The notes under the pieces: model-generated
Database searches by the model: none
Told to the model about the DNA's origin: nothing
The model's input: only the letters and a program-made list of their open reading frames with translations
Made by a program: the position numbers and the translations under genes
Shown here: positions 1-7,751 of the stretch, piece after piece
Position numbering within the stretch: the first letter of the stretch is position 1
Layout: each line of letters starts with the position of its first letter
NCBI GenBank assembly: GCA_964495805.1
Contig: CAZBWV010000001.1
Span: forward strand, 1 to 7,855
DNA length: 7,855 bases
Reading direction: 5' to 3'
Source: JALXCH01 sp964495805
GTDB lineage: Bacteria > Calditrichota > Calditrichia > RBG-13-44-9

Positions 1-2520
1 GGCTGGATTCACATATTTAAAATATTCTCCCTGGTAGATGAAAATGGCAGAGGAGGTGGATTCTGCCAGCGCTTTGAATTTGGCTTCGCTTTCCTGAAGC
101 GCACGAAATGCCTCTTCTGTTTTCTTTTTCTCCTGATAAATATCCCGGGTGCGCTCCCGTACCTTTTCTTCCAGGAAACGGTTGCGTTTCTCAATAGCCT
201 GAATTCGTAACCGATAACCGGTAACCACAAGGAAGATGAACGTAATAGCCAGAAGCGAGAAGAACAACCGGGACTTGAAAAATGGTGTTTGAATGGTAAA
301 CCGATAAGCCGCTACATTCTCTGACCAGAGGGTATCGTTCAGGCATGCTTTTACTTTGAAGACATATTTTCCGTATGGAACATTAGAATAGGTTGCGTAT
401 CGATGGGGTGAAGGTGGTGACCATTGGTGGTCGAAACCCTCCAGGATGTAAGAGTATTTAATGTTCTGCGGTGAGTAAAAGTTAATACCAACAAAATAAA
501 AAGTGAAAAAGTCCTGATTGGGTTTAAACACCCGAAGTGTATCCCAGGGAATAGACTTGTGAAACAGTTCGATCTTGGAGATGTTGACCAGTGGGGGAAG
601 CAATATTTTTCTGTCCTCGCGAGGGTCGTAGCGAATTGCTCCGCCGATCGTTCCAAACCAAAGATATCCTGCCGGATCTTTATAACAAGCATTCTGGTTG
701 GATTCGATGCCGATGAAACCATCTTGCTGCCGGTAAAATTCAAACCGCTTCCCGTCAAATTTGTCCACTCCGCGGGAGTGTCCCACCCACACGTTGTCGA
801 AATCGTCCACCAGCACAAAAATACAGTTTTCCGTGCTTAGGCCATCATCTGTGGTATAGTGAATCAGAGTGTCTTCCCGAAAGGCAAAGAGCCCAACCCC
901 GGCAGTGGATAACCACAGGGTTCCCCGAGAATCCCGATCCATGCTGTTGATGTACAAAAAGTTGTTGTCGTACTGATCCAGCACCTGGGTGAGAATTCCA
1001 TCCTGGTATTTGAATAAACCTTTTCCTTCCGTCCCCAACCAGATGGTGCCATTCTCTTCCGGGAACAAGGAGAAAATAGGAACCGGCGTGTGAGCCAGTT
1101 CATGGAATTGCAACCTACCCGTTGGTTTGGGTTTAAATTGCACCAGATTTCCTTTAAAAGTCGTAAGCAGAAAATTTCCTTTTTTGTCCGGGCAAATATG
1201 AGAAATATAATTGGTGGGGAGCCCGTCTTTCACGGTGAATCGGGTTATATGACCGGTATCCAGATTCAGTCGATACAATCCTTTTCCATAAGTTGCAAAA
1301 TACAGATTGTGCCATCGATCCTCAACGATGGAAATAACCTGTGTTCCGATGGCAAATGGATGAGGCTTACCGTTGTAGTGCGATTTTCCCCGGTCCGGAA
1401 AATAAGTAAATCCCATGTTATTCCCGAACCATAGATCCCCGAAAGAATCCCGATGGATTGCCCACACAACATTGTCTAACAGTCCTTCGGTTTGGGTGAA
1501 AAAGACAAAGCGATTTCCCAAAAATTGTGCCACACCACCACCGTAAGTACCGATCCAGATGTTTCCCTCCCGGTCCTGATAAAGAGTAGCGATCTGGTCG
1601 TAAGGAAGTCCGTTCTGCATGTTGTAAATTCGTGGATGGAACAGATGGTCCTTTTCTTGGAGTTGAACCAGACCTCCGCCAAAGGTGGCAATCCATATAT
1701 TACCGGAGCTATCTTGAAGGAAATCTACAATCCAGTTGTTGGGCAAACCATTTTTAGTGGTGAAGTGGTGTATAACCGGTGCTTCGGGACGGAAGGGGTA
1801 ATGAAGCAGGTAAACACCCGATAGCTGATTTCCCACCCAGATGCGACTGGAATCGTCCAGAAAGATTTTGGTGATTAGATCGTGTTTGAAATCATCGATG
1901 CCCGGAAGCTCGTAGGTGGTCTCCGGGGAAAAGTGTTCCGGATCTTTCAAAACAGTGATACCCCCCTCATGCCCGATCCAGATGGTTCCGTCTGGCATCT
2001 GATACAGACAGCCGATGCGCATGGAGCCCAGCCCGTCTTTTGTAGTAAACTGAACCAGCGAATCTCCCTGAAGCAGATATAAACCGGTGGAGAAGGTGCC
2101 AAACCAGAAGCGATTCTGGCGGTCAATCAAAATGTCTGTAATTGCTGAGCCGGGAGTGTTTGCTCGTGGAATAAAAGGGTGAAATTGGTGAGTTTCGGGA
2201 TTGTAAATGGTTATGCCACCATTCTCATGACCGAACCAGATGGTTCCCTGCGCATCCTGAACCGAGACAGAAATGTCGGTACCCGCCAGGCCGTCTTTCA
2301 GGGTAAAATTGGTGAAGTTCTGGCCGTCGAAGCGGGAAAGCCCATCCAGCGTGCCAAACCACAAATACCCATCTTTATCCTGAATGATGGATTGAACCTG
2401 GGATTGTGCCAGTCCGTCTTTAATAGTAAAATGGCGAAAATAATACTGCTGAGATAAAACAATGCTAAATGAGAAAAGAATGAGTAAAATAGACCATTGT
2501 TTCATATGTCGTTTTTCCAT
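1..2520 (-). CDS. Reg_prop/Y_Y_Y two-component-type membrane sensor, N-terminal 840 codons (3' end outside window)
   Basis: The frame is open for 840 codons from the ATG at 2520 and runs off the window without a stop. Residues 1-23 look like a signal peptide (KR, hydrophobic run, cut near VLS/Q). Residues about 29-640 hold 14 propeller repeats of the Reg_prop type, each with a D-x-x-G-x-[IL]-W-[FIL]-G core; the core Trp lies at 54, 95, 139, 181, 228, 276, 322, 364, 494, 536, 578 and 621, and repeats 9 and 10 (about 407 and 451) lack it. Fourteen repeats fit two seven-bladed propellers, as known for HTCS sensors. A Y_Y_Y domain (about 665-745, with YSYILEGFDHQW) follows, then one transmembrane helix (about 750-769), a coiled-coil linker with LEEKVRERTRDI, and the start of a PAS domain (about 812 onward, ESEAKFKALAE). 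By family knowledge the propellers face the periplasm and bind a ligand, often glycan-derived in Bacteroidetes. The output domain (histidine kinase, hybrid or GGDEF) is not in the window. A TAG three codons upstream fixes the start at 2520 or at the ATG at 2505. Confidence 0.93.
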   Translation of the reverse strand, partial: MEKRHMKQWSILLILFSFSIVLSQQYYFRHFTIKDGLAQSQVQSIIQDKDGYLWFGTLDGLSRFDGQNFTNFTLKDGLAGTDISVSVQDAQGTIWFGHENGGITIYNPETHQFHPFIPRANTPGSAITDILIDRQNRFWFGTFSTGLYLLQGDSLVQFTTKDGLGSMRIGCLYQMPDGTIWIGHEGGITVLKDPEHFSPETTYELPGIDDFKHDLITKIFLDDSSRIWVGNQLSGVYLLHYPFRPEAPVIHHFTTKNGLPNNWIVDFLQDSSGNIWIATFGGGLVQLQEKDHLFHPRIYNMQNGLPYDQIATLYQDREGNIWIGTYGGGVAQFLGNRFVFFTQTEGLLDNVVWAIHRDSFGDLWFGNNMGFTYFPDRGKSHYNGKPHPFAIGTQVISIVEDRWHNLYFATYGKGLYRLNLDTGHITRFTVKDGLPTNYISHICPDKKGNFLLTTFKGNLVQFKPKPTGRLQFHELAHTPVPIFSLFPEENGTIWLGTEGKGLFKYQDGILTQVLDQYDNNFLYINSMDRDSRGTLWLSTAGVGLFAFREDTLIHYTTDDGLSTENCIFVLVDDFDNVWVGHSRGVDKFDGKRFEFYRQQDGFIGIESNQNACYKDPAGYLWFGTIGGAIRYDPREDRKILLPPLVNISKIELFHKSIPWDTLRVFKPNQDFFTFYFVGINFYSPQNIKYSYILEGFDHQWSPPSPHRYATYSNVPYGKYVFKVKACLNDTLWSENVAAYRFTIQTPFFKSRLFFSLLAITFIFLVVTGYRLRIQAIEKRNRFLEEKVRERTRDIYQEKKKTEEAFRALQESEAKFKALAESTSSAIFIYQGEYFKYVNPA

Positions 2521-2523
2521 ATT

Positions 2524-2528
2524 TCCCT
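2524..2528 (-). promoter_or_regulatory. Possible Shine-Dalgarno site of the sensor gene
   Basis: On the minus strand AGGGA stands three bases before the ATG at 2520. The spacing is short but favours this start over the in-frame ATG at 2505, which has only a GGA about ten bases upstream. The choice is not certain, because both starts give a plausible signal peptide. Confidence 0.45.
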
Positions 2529-2543
2529 ATTATTCGGATAATA
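2528..2543. repeat. Palindrome in the leader of the sensor gene
   Basis: TATTAT-TCGG-ATAATA has perfect six-base arms around a four-base centre. It overlaps the upstream edge of the likely ribosome binding site by one base, so as DNA it could be an operator and as RNA a weak hairpin that affects initiation. All arm bases are A or T, so chance occurrence in this AT-rich spacer is quite possible. Confidence 0.3.
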
Positions 2544-2772
2544 ACGATTTTTCTTTAAATTTTGAATATATTCGGAGAGCAAATTAGGTGATTCAAAATC
2601 GGCCAGAGTACCATTTCCCGAAATTTCCATATAGATAGAGCCGATGTGCATAATTGATCATGATCTGAATGGAATATATAGAAATTTTATCGTGGAACAA
2701 AATACTGTTTGGAACAGAGAAGAAGAAATAAAACAAGTGAGATTAGGGTGCGAATTGGAACCATATTAAATG

Positions 2773-2808
2773 AAAAGCCCCCCGCCAATGATAACGGGAG
2801 GCTTTTTT
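2773..2808 (-). terminator. Hairpin terminator of the secreted CXXC protein gene
   Basis: Arms 2773-2784 and 2795-2806 pair over 12 positions around a ten-base loop. On the minus-strand RNA the stem GCCUCCCG/CGGGGGGC is continuous through one U-G wobble and is flanked by A and U runs. It begins 22 bases past the stop codon at 2831 and ends in four U, then CAUUUAAU. On the plus strand the stem has one C-A mismatch but is followed by six T, so it may also stop antisense transcription. Confidence 0.85.
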
Positions 2809-2830
2809 GAAATAATGCCTTTCAAAAAAT

Positions 2831-4936
2831 TTATCGCATGAAAATCATCTTTCTGGTTTCCTGATACTGCCCGTAACGAAGCTGGTAAAAATATATTCCA
2901 CTGCTTACAAATTCACCGGAGTCATTTCGGCCATCCCAGACGACCTGATGAATTCCCGGTCCCTGTTGCTGATTCACCAGAGTACGGACCACTTCTCCTA
3001 ACTGGTTGTAGATGGTCAATGTTGCCCGGGAGTGTCCGGATTGAGCGGGCAACACATATCGAATTGTAGTGCTGGGGTTAAACGGGTTCGGATAGTTCTG
3101 TTCCAGCGAAAAAGAATAGGGAATGGGGTGGGATGGATCGATGGTCAAATACACATCTTGCAGCCAGTTGAGGGAACGAGCCAGCACGGTATCGCGGGTT
3201 GTGGAATCCGGAATTTGCTCGAATCCAATGGAAAGATATACCACTCGATAGTTAGAGCCCCAGGCACGGATGCCAGCAGCATCGGGACCGTTCATGTAAG
3301 TGAGGATGGTGGTCGCTTGGGTGTCCACCGGGGCAATCTTATCGGGAGATTTGTCATAAATCGTTCCCAGCACAAACTGAAGTCCGTTGGTAATGGGATC
3401 GCCAGATACTCCTTTAATCAGATAGAAAAACGAAGCATCACCCAGATAATCGGCATGTAGGTAATTGGTGTAGAAATTCTGTGCGAAAGGGGAGAACCCA
3501 TTGGATTCAAAAATATCGCGACCAATGTCCTGACCGTTTATGAATAATGCGCCACCGTTGTTTAAATAGTGTTGTAAAGAGGTTACCTGATTTTGAGAGA
3601 AAGCGGGTAATGTTTCGCCCTGAGACCAGGTGATAACTTTAAAATTGGACAGATCCGCATTGGTATCTTCCAGAGCTGTTTTGTACACCACTCCATACGT
3701 CCCATTGTAGATTCGGTTTAACGATTCGGTAATATACTTTTCATAGTCCTTATCATTTGCATCAATGACCAGTAAATCCACGCCTGTGGTGGTTACGTTT
3801 CGGCACACATAATCGCCAGCCATGAAGGAATTATTTTTGGATTGGAAATGAACGGTGGTTTGTCCGTATCCATCAACGCCGTTGGGATTCACCGTGACGG
3901 TAACAATAACTGAGTCGCCGCTGCTTACCTGAACGGAATCCGTGTCACCGATATTAAAAGTACCATTGGGAGTGGTAAATTGTTGGGTCCAGCCAGCAGG
4001 ACCATTAAAATTCAGGCTGATGTAATATATATCGTCCTGAAGTCCGTCATTCCGGATAGCCACCTGAAATTGAGCCGGTACATTGTTGGCGGCAATCACA
4101 TCCGGACTTACTGGATAAATGGTGCCCACAAAATCAGGCGGAATGAGTTCCACTTCGATGGCCTGCTGGATTTCGGCATTGCTGGAAAGAGGACTTCCGA
4201 CTTTATAGACCATGACAACAACATCGCAGCTATCGAAGACAATATCCGGGCCGGGTCCACCAGGTACAGGAACCGTATAGGTTAGGGTATCGGAAACAGT
4301 TTGTCCCTGAACCCATGATCCATTGTAGATTTCCGTTCCCAACGAACCGTTCATCATTGCTCTGGTGACGTGGCGGTGAACATAATTGGGACCGGCGCCA
4401 GCTTGATTCCAGACCATACCGCTTTCCAGCAAGATGGCATTATATTTAAATTGTCCTGCCAGGTTCTGTAATGGGGTGAAATTCAATACAGCGTGAAATG
4501 TTCGGGTATTGCGGTCGAAATTATAATTCATATCAATTTTAACTGTTGCGGGTACGTTCGTCCTGCTTTGCATGGTACTAAACCAGGCACTGCGGGAAAT
4601 GATACCGCTCACTCTGTCCACGATACCGGTAGGATAAGCACTAAAGCCTAACTGAGAGATGATTTGATTTCCCGGGAAGAAAGAAAACGGATCGCTACCG
4701 TTTGCCGGACCATGATAACCAATAATAATGGCATTGGGGATATTGGGAAGGATTGTGTTATTAATGATGGCGTGCCCCTGGGGACAATACCCACACCAGG
4801 TTCCTGTGGCATATTCCAGTACCGGATTCCGCTGGGTGGGGTTCTGGGTGAAACCGGAATGAAACATCCCGTGAGTTAGCAAAAATACGGTAACTAAAAC
4901 CAGAAAGACTCGAAAATTGAGCTTTTTTTGAACCAT
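2831..4936 (-). CDS. Secreted Omp28-like CXXC protein with type IX secretion sorting domain
   Basis: A 701-residue exported protein. Residues 1-31 form a signal peptide (MVQKKLNFRV, hydrophobic run, cut near GFTQ). Residues about 36-265 resemble the Omp28 family with a thioredoxin fold: TGTWCGYCPQG places the CXXC at C48-C51, YPT at 101-103 supplies the expected cis-proline, and YVHRHVTRAM (about 185-194) is a family-like motif. Residues about 266-385 look like a beta-sandwich, with NDG and a WTQQF region. Residues about 386-595 (VDLLVIDAND onward, NGGALFINGQDIG at 460-472) resemble a class I glutamine-amidotransferase-like fold, with Asn where a nucleophilic Cys would sit, so probably non-catalytic. 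The C-terminus (about 607-701, LEQNYPNPFNPSTTIRY to KMIFMR) is a type IX sorting domain with a FlgD-like Ig fold, implying transfer across the outer membrane. Two further cysteines are C237 and C378. The substrate and whether it is redox active are unknown. A strong AGGTGA site fixes the start. Confidence 0.95.
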   Translation of the reverse strand: MVQKKLNFRVFLVLVTVFLLTHGMFHSGFTQNPTQRNPVLEYATGTWCGYCPQGHAIINNTILPNIPNAIIIGYHGPANGSDPFSFFPGNQIISQLGFSAYPTGIVDRVSGIISRSAWFSTMQSRTNVPATVKIDMNYNFDRNTRTFHAVLNFTPLQNLAGQFKYNAILLESGMVWNQAGAGPNYVHRHVTRAMMNGSLGTEIYNGSWVQGQTVSDTLTYTVPVPGGPGPDIVFDSCDVVVMVYKVGSPLSSNAEIQQAIEVELIPPDFVGTIYPVSPDVIAANNVPAQFQVAIRNDGLQDDIYYISLNFNGPAGWTQQFTTPNGTFNIGDTDSVQVSSGDSVIVTVTVNPNGVDGYGQTTVHFQSKNNSFMAGDYVCRNVTTTGVDLLVIDANDKDYEKYITESLNRIYNGTYGVVYKTALEDTNADLSNFKVITWSQGETLPAFSQNQVTSLQHYLNNGGALFINGQDIGRDIFESNGFSPFAQNFYTNYLHADYLGDASFFYLIKGVSGDPITNGLQFVLGTIYDKSPDKIAPVDTQATTILTYMNGPDAAGIRAWGSNYRVVYLSIGFEQIPDSTTRDTVLARSLNWLQDVYLTIDPSHPIPYSFSLEQNYPNPFNPSTTIRYVLPAQSGHSRATLTIYNQLGEVVRTLVNQQQGPGIHQVVWDGRNDSGEFVSSGIYFYQLRYGQYQETRKMIFMR

Positions 4937-4939
4937 AAA

Positions 4940-4945
4940 TCACCT
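4940..4945 (-). promoter_or_regulatory. Shine-Dalgarno site of the secreted CXXC protein gene
   Basis: AGGTGA on the minus strand lies three bases before the ATG at 4936. It is the best ribosome binding site in the window and confirms this start, which also begins a typical signal peptide. Confidence 0.75.
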
Positions 4946-5004
4946 CGCTTTTTTTAGGAAGATTTGAGTTTATGGTAAAAAGTGAGCTGCATTCCTGAAG
5001 TTTG

Positions 5005-5021
5005 GGGTTTTATTAAAACCC
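5005..5021. repeat. 17-base palindrome upstream of the secreted CXXC protein gene
   Basis: GGGTTTTA-T-TAAAACCC has perfect eight-base arms around a single central base, centred about 77 bases before the ATG at 4936. The symmetry and the one-base centre suit a dimeric repressor or activator site better than an RNA hairpin, because there is no room for a loop. Its role is an inference from shape and position only. Confidence 0.5.
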
Positions 5022-5052
5022 GAATGTGATTGAATTTGCAACGAACGCCAGC

Positions 5053-5066
5053 TCAATTAAAATTGA
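5053..5066. repeat. 14-base AT-rich palindrome upstream of the secreted CXXC protein gene
   Basis: TCAATT-AA-AATTGA has perfect six-base arms around two bases, and its centre lies 46-47 bases upstream of that of the 5005-5021 palindrome. It may be part of the same control region or a chance AT-rich symmetry. Confidence 0.3.
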
Positions 5067-5407
5067 AAATCAGCAAATTAAGTCCCACAAAAAAATGAAA
5101 GTCCATAATTACCGTGGTTTTGACCTGTTGTTTTTGTAAAGCTTTGGTGAAAAATGTCTTGTTGAAAACATTCGTGTGGTTCGTGGTAATAACCCGGAAT
5201 TTCTATGCTCCTCTTATACTGTGGCTTTGCGGTAATTCATCTGTCGATGGGAAGCTAAAGAGAGATTTAAGGTAATGCAAATGAAAAATTGAGGAAACCC
5301 GGCTGTTTCCCACAAGTTCTCCCAATTACCCCTTGATACGTGGTATTTCCTTTTGGGAACAGGTAAATGACCCGTAATCTGCCTCGTGAGAAGCATTCTT
5401 TTCATTA

Positions 5408-7747
5408 TTAGAAGGCGGAGATGGTCAGAAAAAAGTTGGGTCCTTTTTGTTTAAGACGCCAGGTGAAGTCCAGTCGCAGAAAGTTGAGAATATTGCCAAT
5501 TCCGAAACCGATCTCGGTAAGCGGTTGGTTGTTAGGTTCCAGGAATCGTTCATCGGGAAGCGGACTCGAATTAATCCAGCCCATGTTTACAAATAAAAAC
5601 AGATTGTATTTACTTTTTTGCAGGTAGGGCAGGTGAAACAGGTTGAACAGGATGTTTCGAAAGTTGTTTTCCAGGAACAAACTTAGAAACCGGGAACCCC
5701 GGTATTCGTCCCGCGGGATGGAACGGAACAGCATAGGGCCGGAAAAGCTTCCGTAAGAACCCGGTAGATGAAAAAGGTACTGGCGGGGACAATCGCCTTC
5801 CATCCACCCGGCTTTAATTCCTGAAAAAAGATGAAAATACGGCGGATATACCCGATAGAGCTGGACCATCAGGTAAAATTGCCGAAACAAGAAATCACCG
5901 GGCAAAATCCGGGGATTAGAATGGCGGTAAAGTAAATCGAACACCAGGAAATTTTCCGTCATGTCCGGTTGTCTTAACCAGCCGTAATCGTAGAACTTGC
6001 GGTTGTCGTATTGCAGTTCCAGGGAAAGTACACCCACCGTCCCCTTATCAATGGGAGGATTGGGCAGGAAACGGCGGTGCTTTTGCAGCAGAGAGAAATT
6101 GGTGTGAACATCCACATTGCTGTGTCGGGACCATGTGATTCCGGCTACCAGACGTGTGTGGAACCGAAACGTTCGGGAAATTTGCGCTTCGATACCGTGC
6201 GCAGAATAATAATTTGCGTAATCGTTTTTTGCTAACAGACTCTGAAGAGAAATGTCCAACACGGAATACCGATAGAAGGCGTCCTGAAATTGCAATCGGT
6301 GGAAGAAGGAAAGGGAGAGCAGCGAGGCCCCGTTGTGAAACCGGTGAGAGATGTGAAACGAATATTTCGGTTGGTGGTCACTCAGTCCCCAATTCAGCAC
6401 CAATTTCAACCGCCAGGCATGGAGATGGTTTCGGCTGTCCAACCCCAACCCGAAGGTATGGCCTTCCACTCGGTTAAAATGGTAAAAATCCGAAAATTGG
6501 GTGACGGGCAGGCGGGAGATTGTTGGTTGCAAACGCAGCAAGGTAAATAGCATTTTTCGGGGTAGCGATGCATGAGTTACAATGCTGTCTATTCTGCGGT
6601 ACGCCTGCTGTTCCTCTTCACTCAAAGGTAGAATTTGATTACTTCGCCACAGACTATCGCTCTGCGAAGGAGGAAGTAGGGAAATGTGAAGCAATTTATT
6701 TTTGAACGAATGGTGAAAATTCGGTGAATTGATTTGGTAATCGAATAGCAGACTGAATTGTTCCATATAAACAGGAGGCACTCCGGGAACACCCATCTTC
6801 ATCACTGAGTGGATGGTGACCTGCACTGGCAAATAGAATATCTTCTCGTATCGGCGAAATTTCTCTTCAATAACAATGCTTTCCCGAATGGCCGTTTTTA
6901 CATCCTGGTTCCCGATTAATTTGATGTAAACGGGAGCGAAGACATGGTCCAGAATGCTCACCTGCCCGGAGAAGAGAGGCACATTATTCCGAGCCGGAGA
7001 AAAACGGATGTTAAACACCGCCCGACCGTCCTGATATGTGGTGTCGATCATCTCGTACGTGTAATAGTCCAGCGCCTTGCGAGAAAGGGGACTCACCACG
7101 GGCAGGTCATCAATTTTAATCACCTCTTCCAGCACATTGGGAAATTTCCCCAGGGTAAAGATGTTATGAGCTTCACTGAAATTGGCACTCTGACGCCGCG
7201 CCAGAATAATCTCTTCAAAATGATCCGGATACTGGTAGTAACAGCGGGATTGGGTTTCCAGTATTCCTCCAATGATTTGTTTACCACGGACGTTTACCCG
7301 TAGCACCGTCTTGTTATAAGCCTGATACACGTAGTTCTTCAGAGCGGAGAGGTAATGGGATTTGTTGTCGATGGTTTTCAGGATGATTTGTTCCGCATCG
7401 CTTAATGGTTGGGCAAATACGTACACTTTTTCACCGGGAATGGTGGTTTCTGACAACACGACATCATAACGGAATGCCTGACCGGGAACCAGTCTCACCC
7501 GAAGGGTATCGCTCCGGTAACCCAGGTAACTAAAAATCACCGTATGTTCACCTGGCGGGAGCTTTAACAGATAATAGCCATCCAGATTGGTGGTGGTACC
7601 CAGATTCCTGTGAGCAACGTAAATATTTGTTCCCACCAACGGTTCGCCGTCTTGGTTGAGCACATATCCGCTGATTGTTTGAGAGAGCACATTACCAATT
7701 AACCAGAGAACCAGAAAAAGGGGCAGTGCGATAAAGGTTGTTTTCAT
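5408..7747 (-). CDS. DUF5686-type outer-membrane beta-barrel protein with carboxypeptidase-regulatory-like N-terminal domain
   Basis: A 779-residue protein, close to the usual size of the DUF5686 family. Residues 1-22 are a signal peptide (MKTTFIALPL, cut near VLS/Q). Residues about 24-98 form a CarboxypepD_reg-like beta-sandwich: ISGYVLNQDGEPLVGTNIYV, then TTTNLDGYYLLKLPPGEH and FSYLGYRSDTL. From about 112 (SDAEQIILKTIDNK, then NYVYQAYNKT) the chain matches DUF5686, and FNRVEGHTFGLGL (424-436) is the characteristic entry to the C-terminal barrel. The barrel half is rich in alternating aromatic strands and ends in a terminal Phe (LTISAF), as expected for insertion by the BAM machinery. The family is common in FCB bacteria and related in fold to TonB-dependent and BamA-like proteins, but its biochemical role is not established, so none is assigned. 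The start is the only plausible one: an in-frame TGA lies upstream and no other Met is near. Confidence 0.93.
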   Translation of the reverse strand: MKTTFIALPLFLVLWLIGNVLSQTISGYVLNQDGEPLVGTNIYVAHRNLGTTTNLDGYYLLKLPPGEHTVIFSYLGYRSDTLRVRLVPGQAFRYDVVLSETTIPGEKVYVFAQPLSDAEQIILKTIDNKSHYLSALKNYVYQAYNKTVLRVNVRGKQIIGGILETQSRCYYQYPDHFEEIILARRQSANFSEAHNIFTLGKFPNVLEEVIKIDDLPVVSPLSRKALDYYTYEMIDTTYQDGRAVFNIRFSPARNNVPLFSGQVSILDHVFAPVYIKLIGNQDVKTAIRESIVIEEKFRRYEKIFYLPVQVTIHSVMKMGVPGVPPVYMEQFSLLFDYQINSPNFHHSFKNKLLHISLLPPSQSDSLWRSNQILPLSEEEQQAYRRIDSIVTHASLPRKMLFTLLRLQPTISRLPVTQFSDFYHFNRVEGHTFGLGLDSRNHLHAWRLKLVLNWGLSDHQPKYSFHISHRFHNGASLLSLSFFHRLQFQDAFYRYSVLDISLQSLLAKNDYANYYSAHGIEAQISRTFRFHTRLVAGITWSRHSNVDVHTNFSLLQKHRRFLPNPPIDKGTVGVLSLELQYDNRKFYDYGWLRQPDMTENFLVFDLLYRHSNPRILPGDFLFRQFYLMVQLYRVYPPYFHLFSGIKAGWMEGDCPRQYLFHLPGSYGSFSGPMLFRSIPRDEYRGSRFLSLFLENNFRNILFNLFHLPYLQKSKYNLFLFVNMGWINSSPLPDERFLEPNNQPLTEIGFGIGNILNFLRLDFTWRLKQKGPNFFLTISAF

Positions 7748-7751
7748 CTCC
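7748..7751 (-). promoter_or_regulatory. GGAG abutting the start codon of the outer-membrane protein gene
   Basis: On the minus strand GGAG touches the ATG at 7747 with no spacer, too close for a normal Shine-Dalgarno interaction. The start is fixed by the signal peptide and by an in-frame stop upstream, so this gene is probably initiated without a standard site, as is frequent in Bacteroidota-related bacteria. Confidence 0.3.

Larger units (their letters stand above)
2521..2772. other. AT-rich spacer upstream of the sensor gene
   Basis: This stretch separates the terminator of the secreted CXXC protein gene from the sensor start, so it should contain the sensor promoter. I see no open frame worth calling. 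It holds a perfect ten-base palindrome GATCATGATC at 2656-2665 and another, GAATATATTC, around 2564-2573, in addition to the one next to the start codon. No clear match to the FCB promoter pattern (TTTG, then TAnnTTTG) or to a good sigma-70 pair was found by eye. Confidence 0.5.
4937..5407. other. 471-base spacer between the outer-membrane protein gene and the secreted CXXC protein gene
   Basis: No convincing gene lies here. A 63-codon minus-strand frame at 5405-5214 starts two bases after the upstream stop codon but has no ribosome binding site and no recognisable family features. The half nearest the CXXC gene (about 4937-5150) is AT-rich and holds two short palindromes, and should carry that gene's promoter, although I could not place one with confidence. 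A near-repeat TTCGTGTGG/TTCGTGG occurs at about 5171-5186. No clear hairpin terminator follows the stop codon at 5408. Confidence 0.55.

Noticed and set aside
460..500. Possible frameshift or break in the sensor gene, since no single long frame is apparent when complete start-to-stop frames are required
   Set aside because: Reading the minus strand by hand from 2520 to 1 gives an uninterrupted frame of 840 codons; it seems missing only because the stop lies outside the window.
351..818. A 155-codon minus-strand frame, and several plus-strand frames between 559 and 2457
   Set aside because: All overlap the sensor gene in other frames. The sensor frame is continuous from 2520 to the window edge with 14 regular repeats, so these are shadows.
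3032..3460. A 142-codon plus-strand open frame
   Set aside because: It lies wholly antisense to the secreted CXXC protein gene, whose frame is supported by a signal peptide, domains and a ribosome binding site. This is a shadow frame.
5214..5405. A 63-codon minus-strand open frame that starts two bases after the stop of the outer-membrane protein gene
   Set aside because: It has no ribosome binding site, no signal peptide, membrane segment or recognisable motif, and its composition looks like translated spacer. The tight spacing alone is not enough to call a gene.
6944..7303. A 119-codon plus-strand open frame, and others at 6154-6550
   Set aside because: They are antisense to the DUF5686-type gene, have no family features and are explained as shadows of it.
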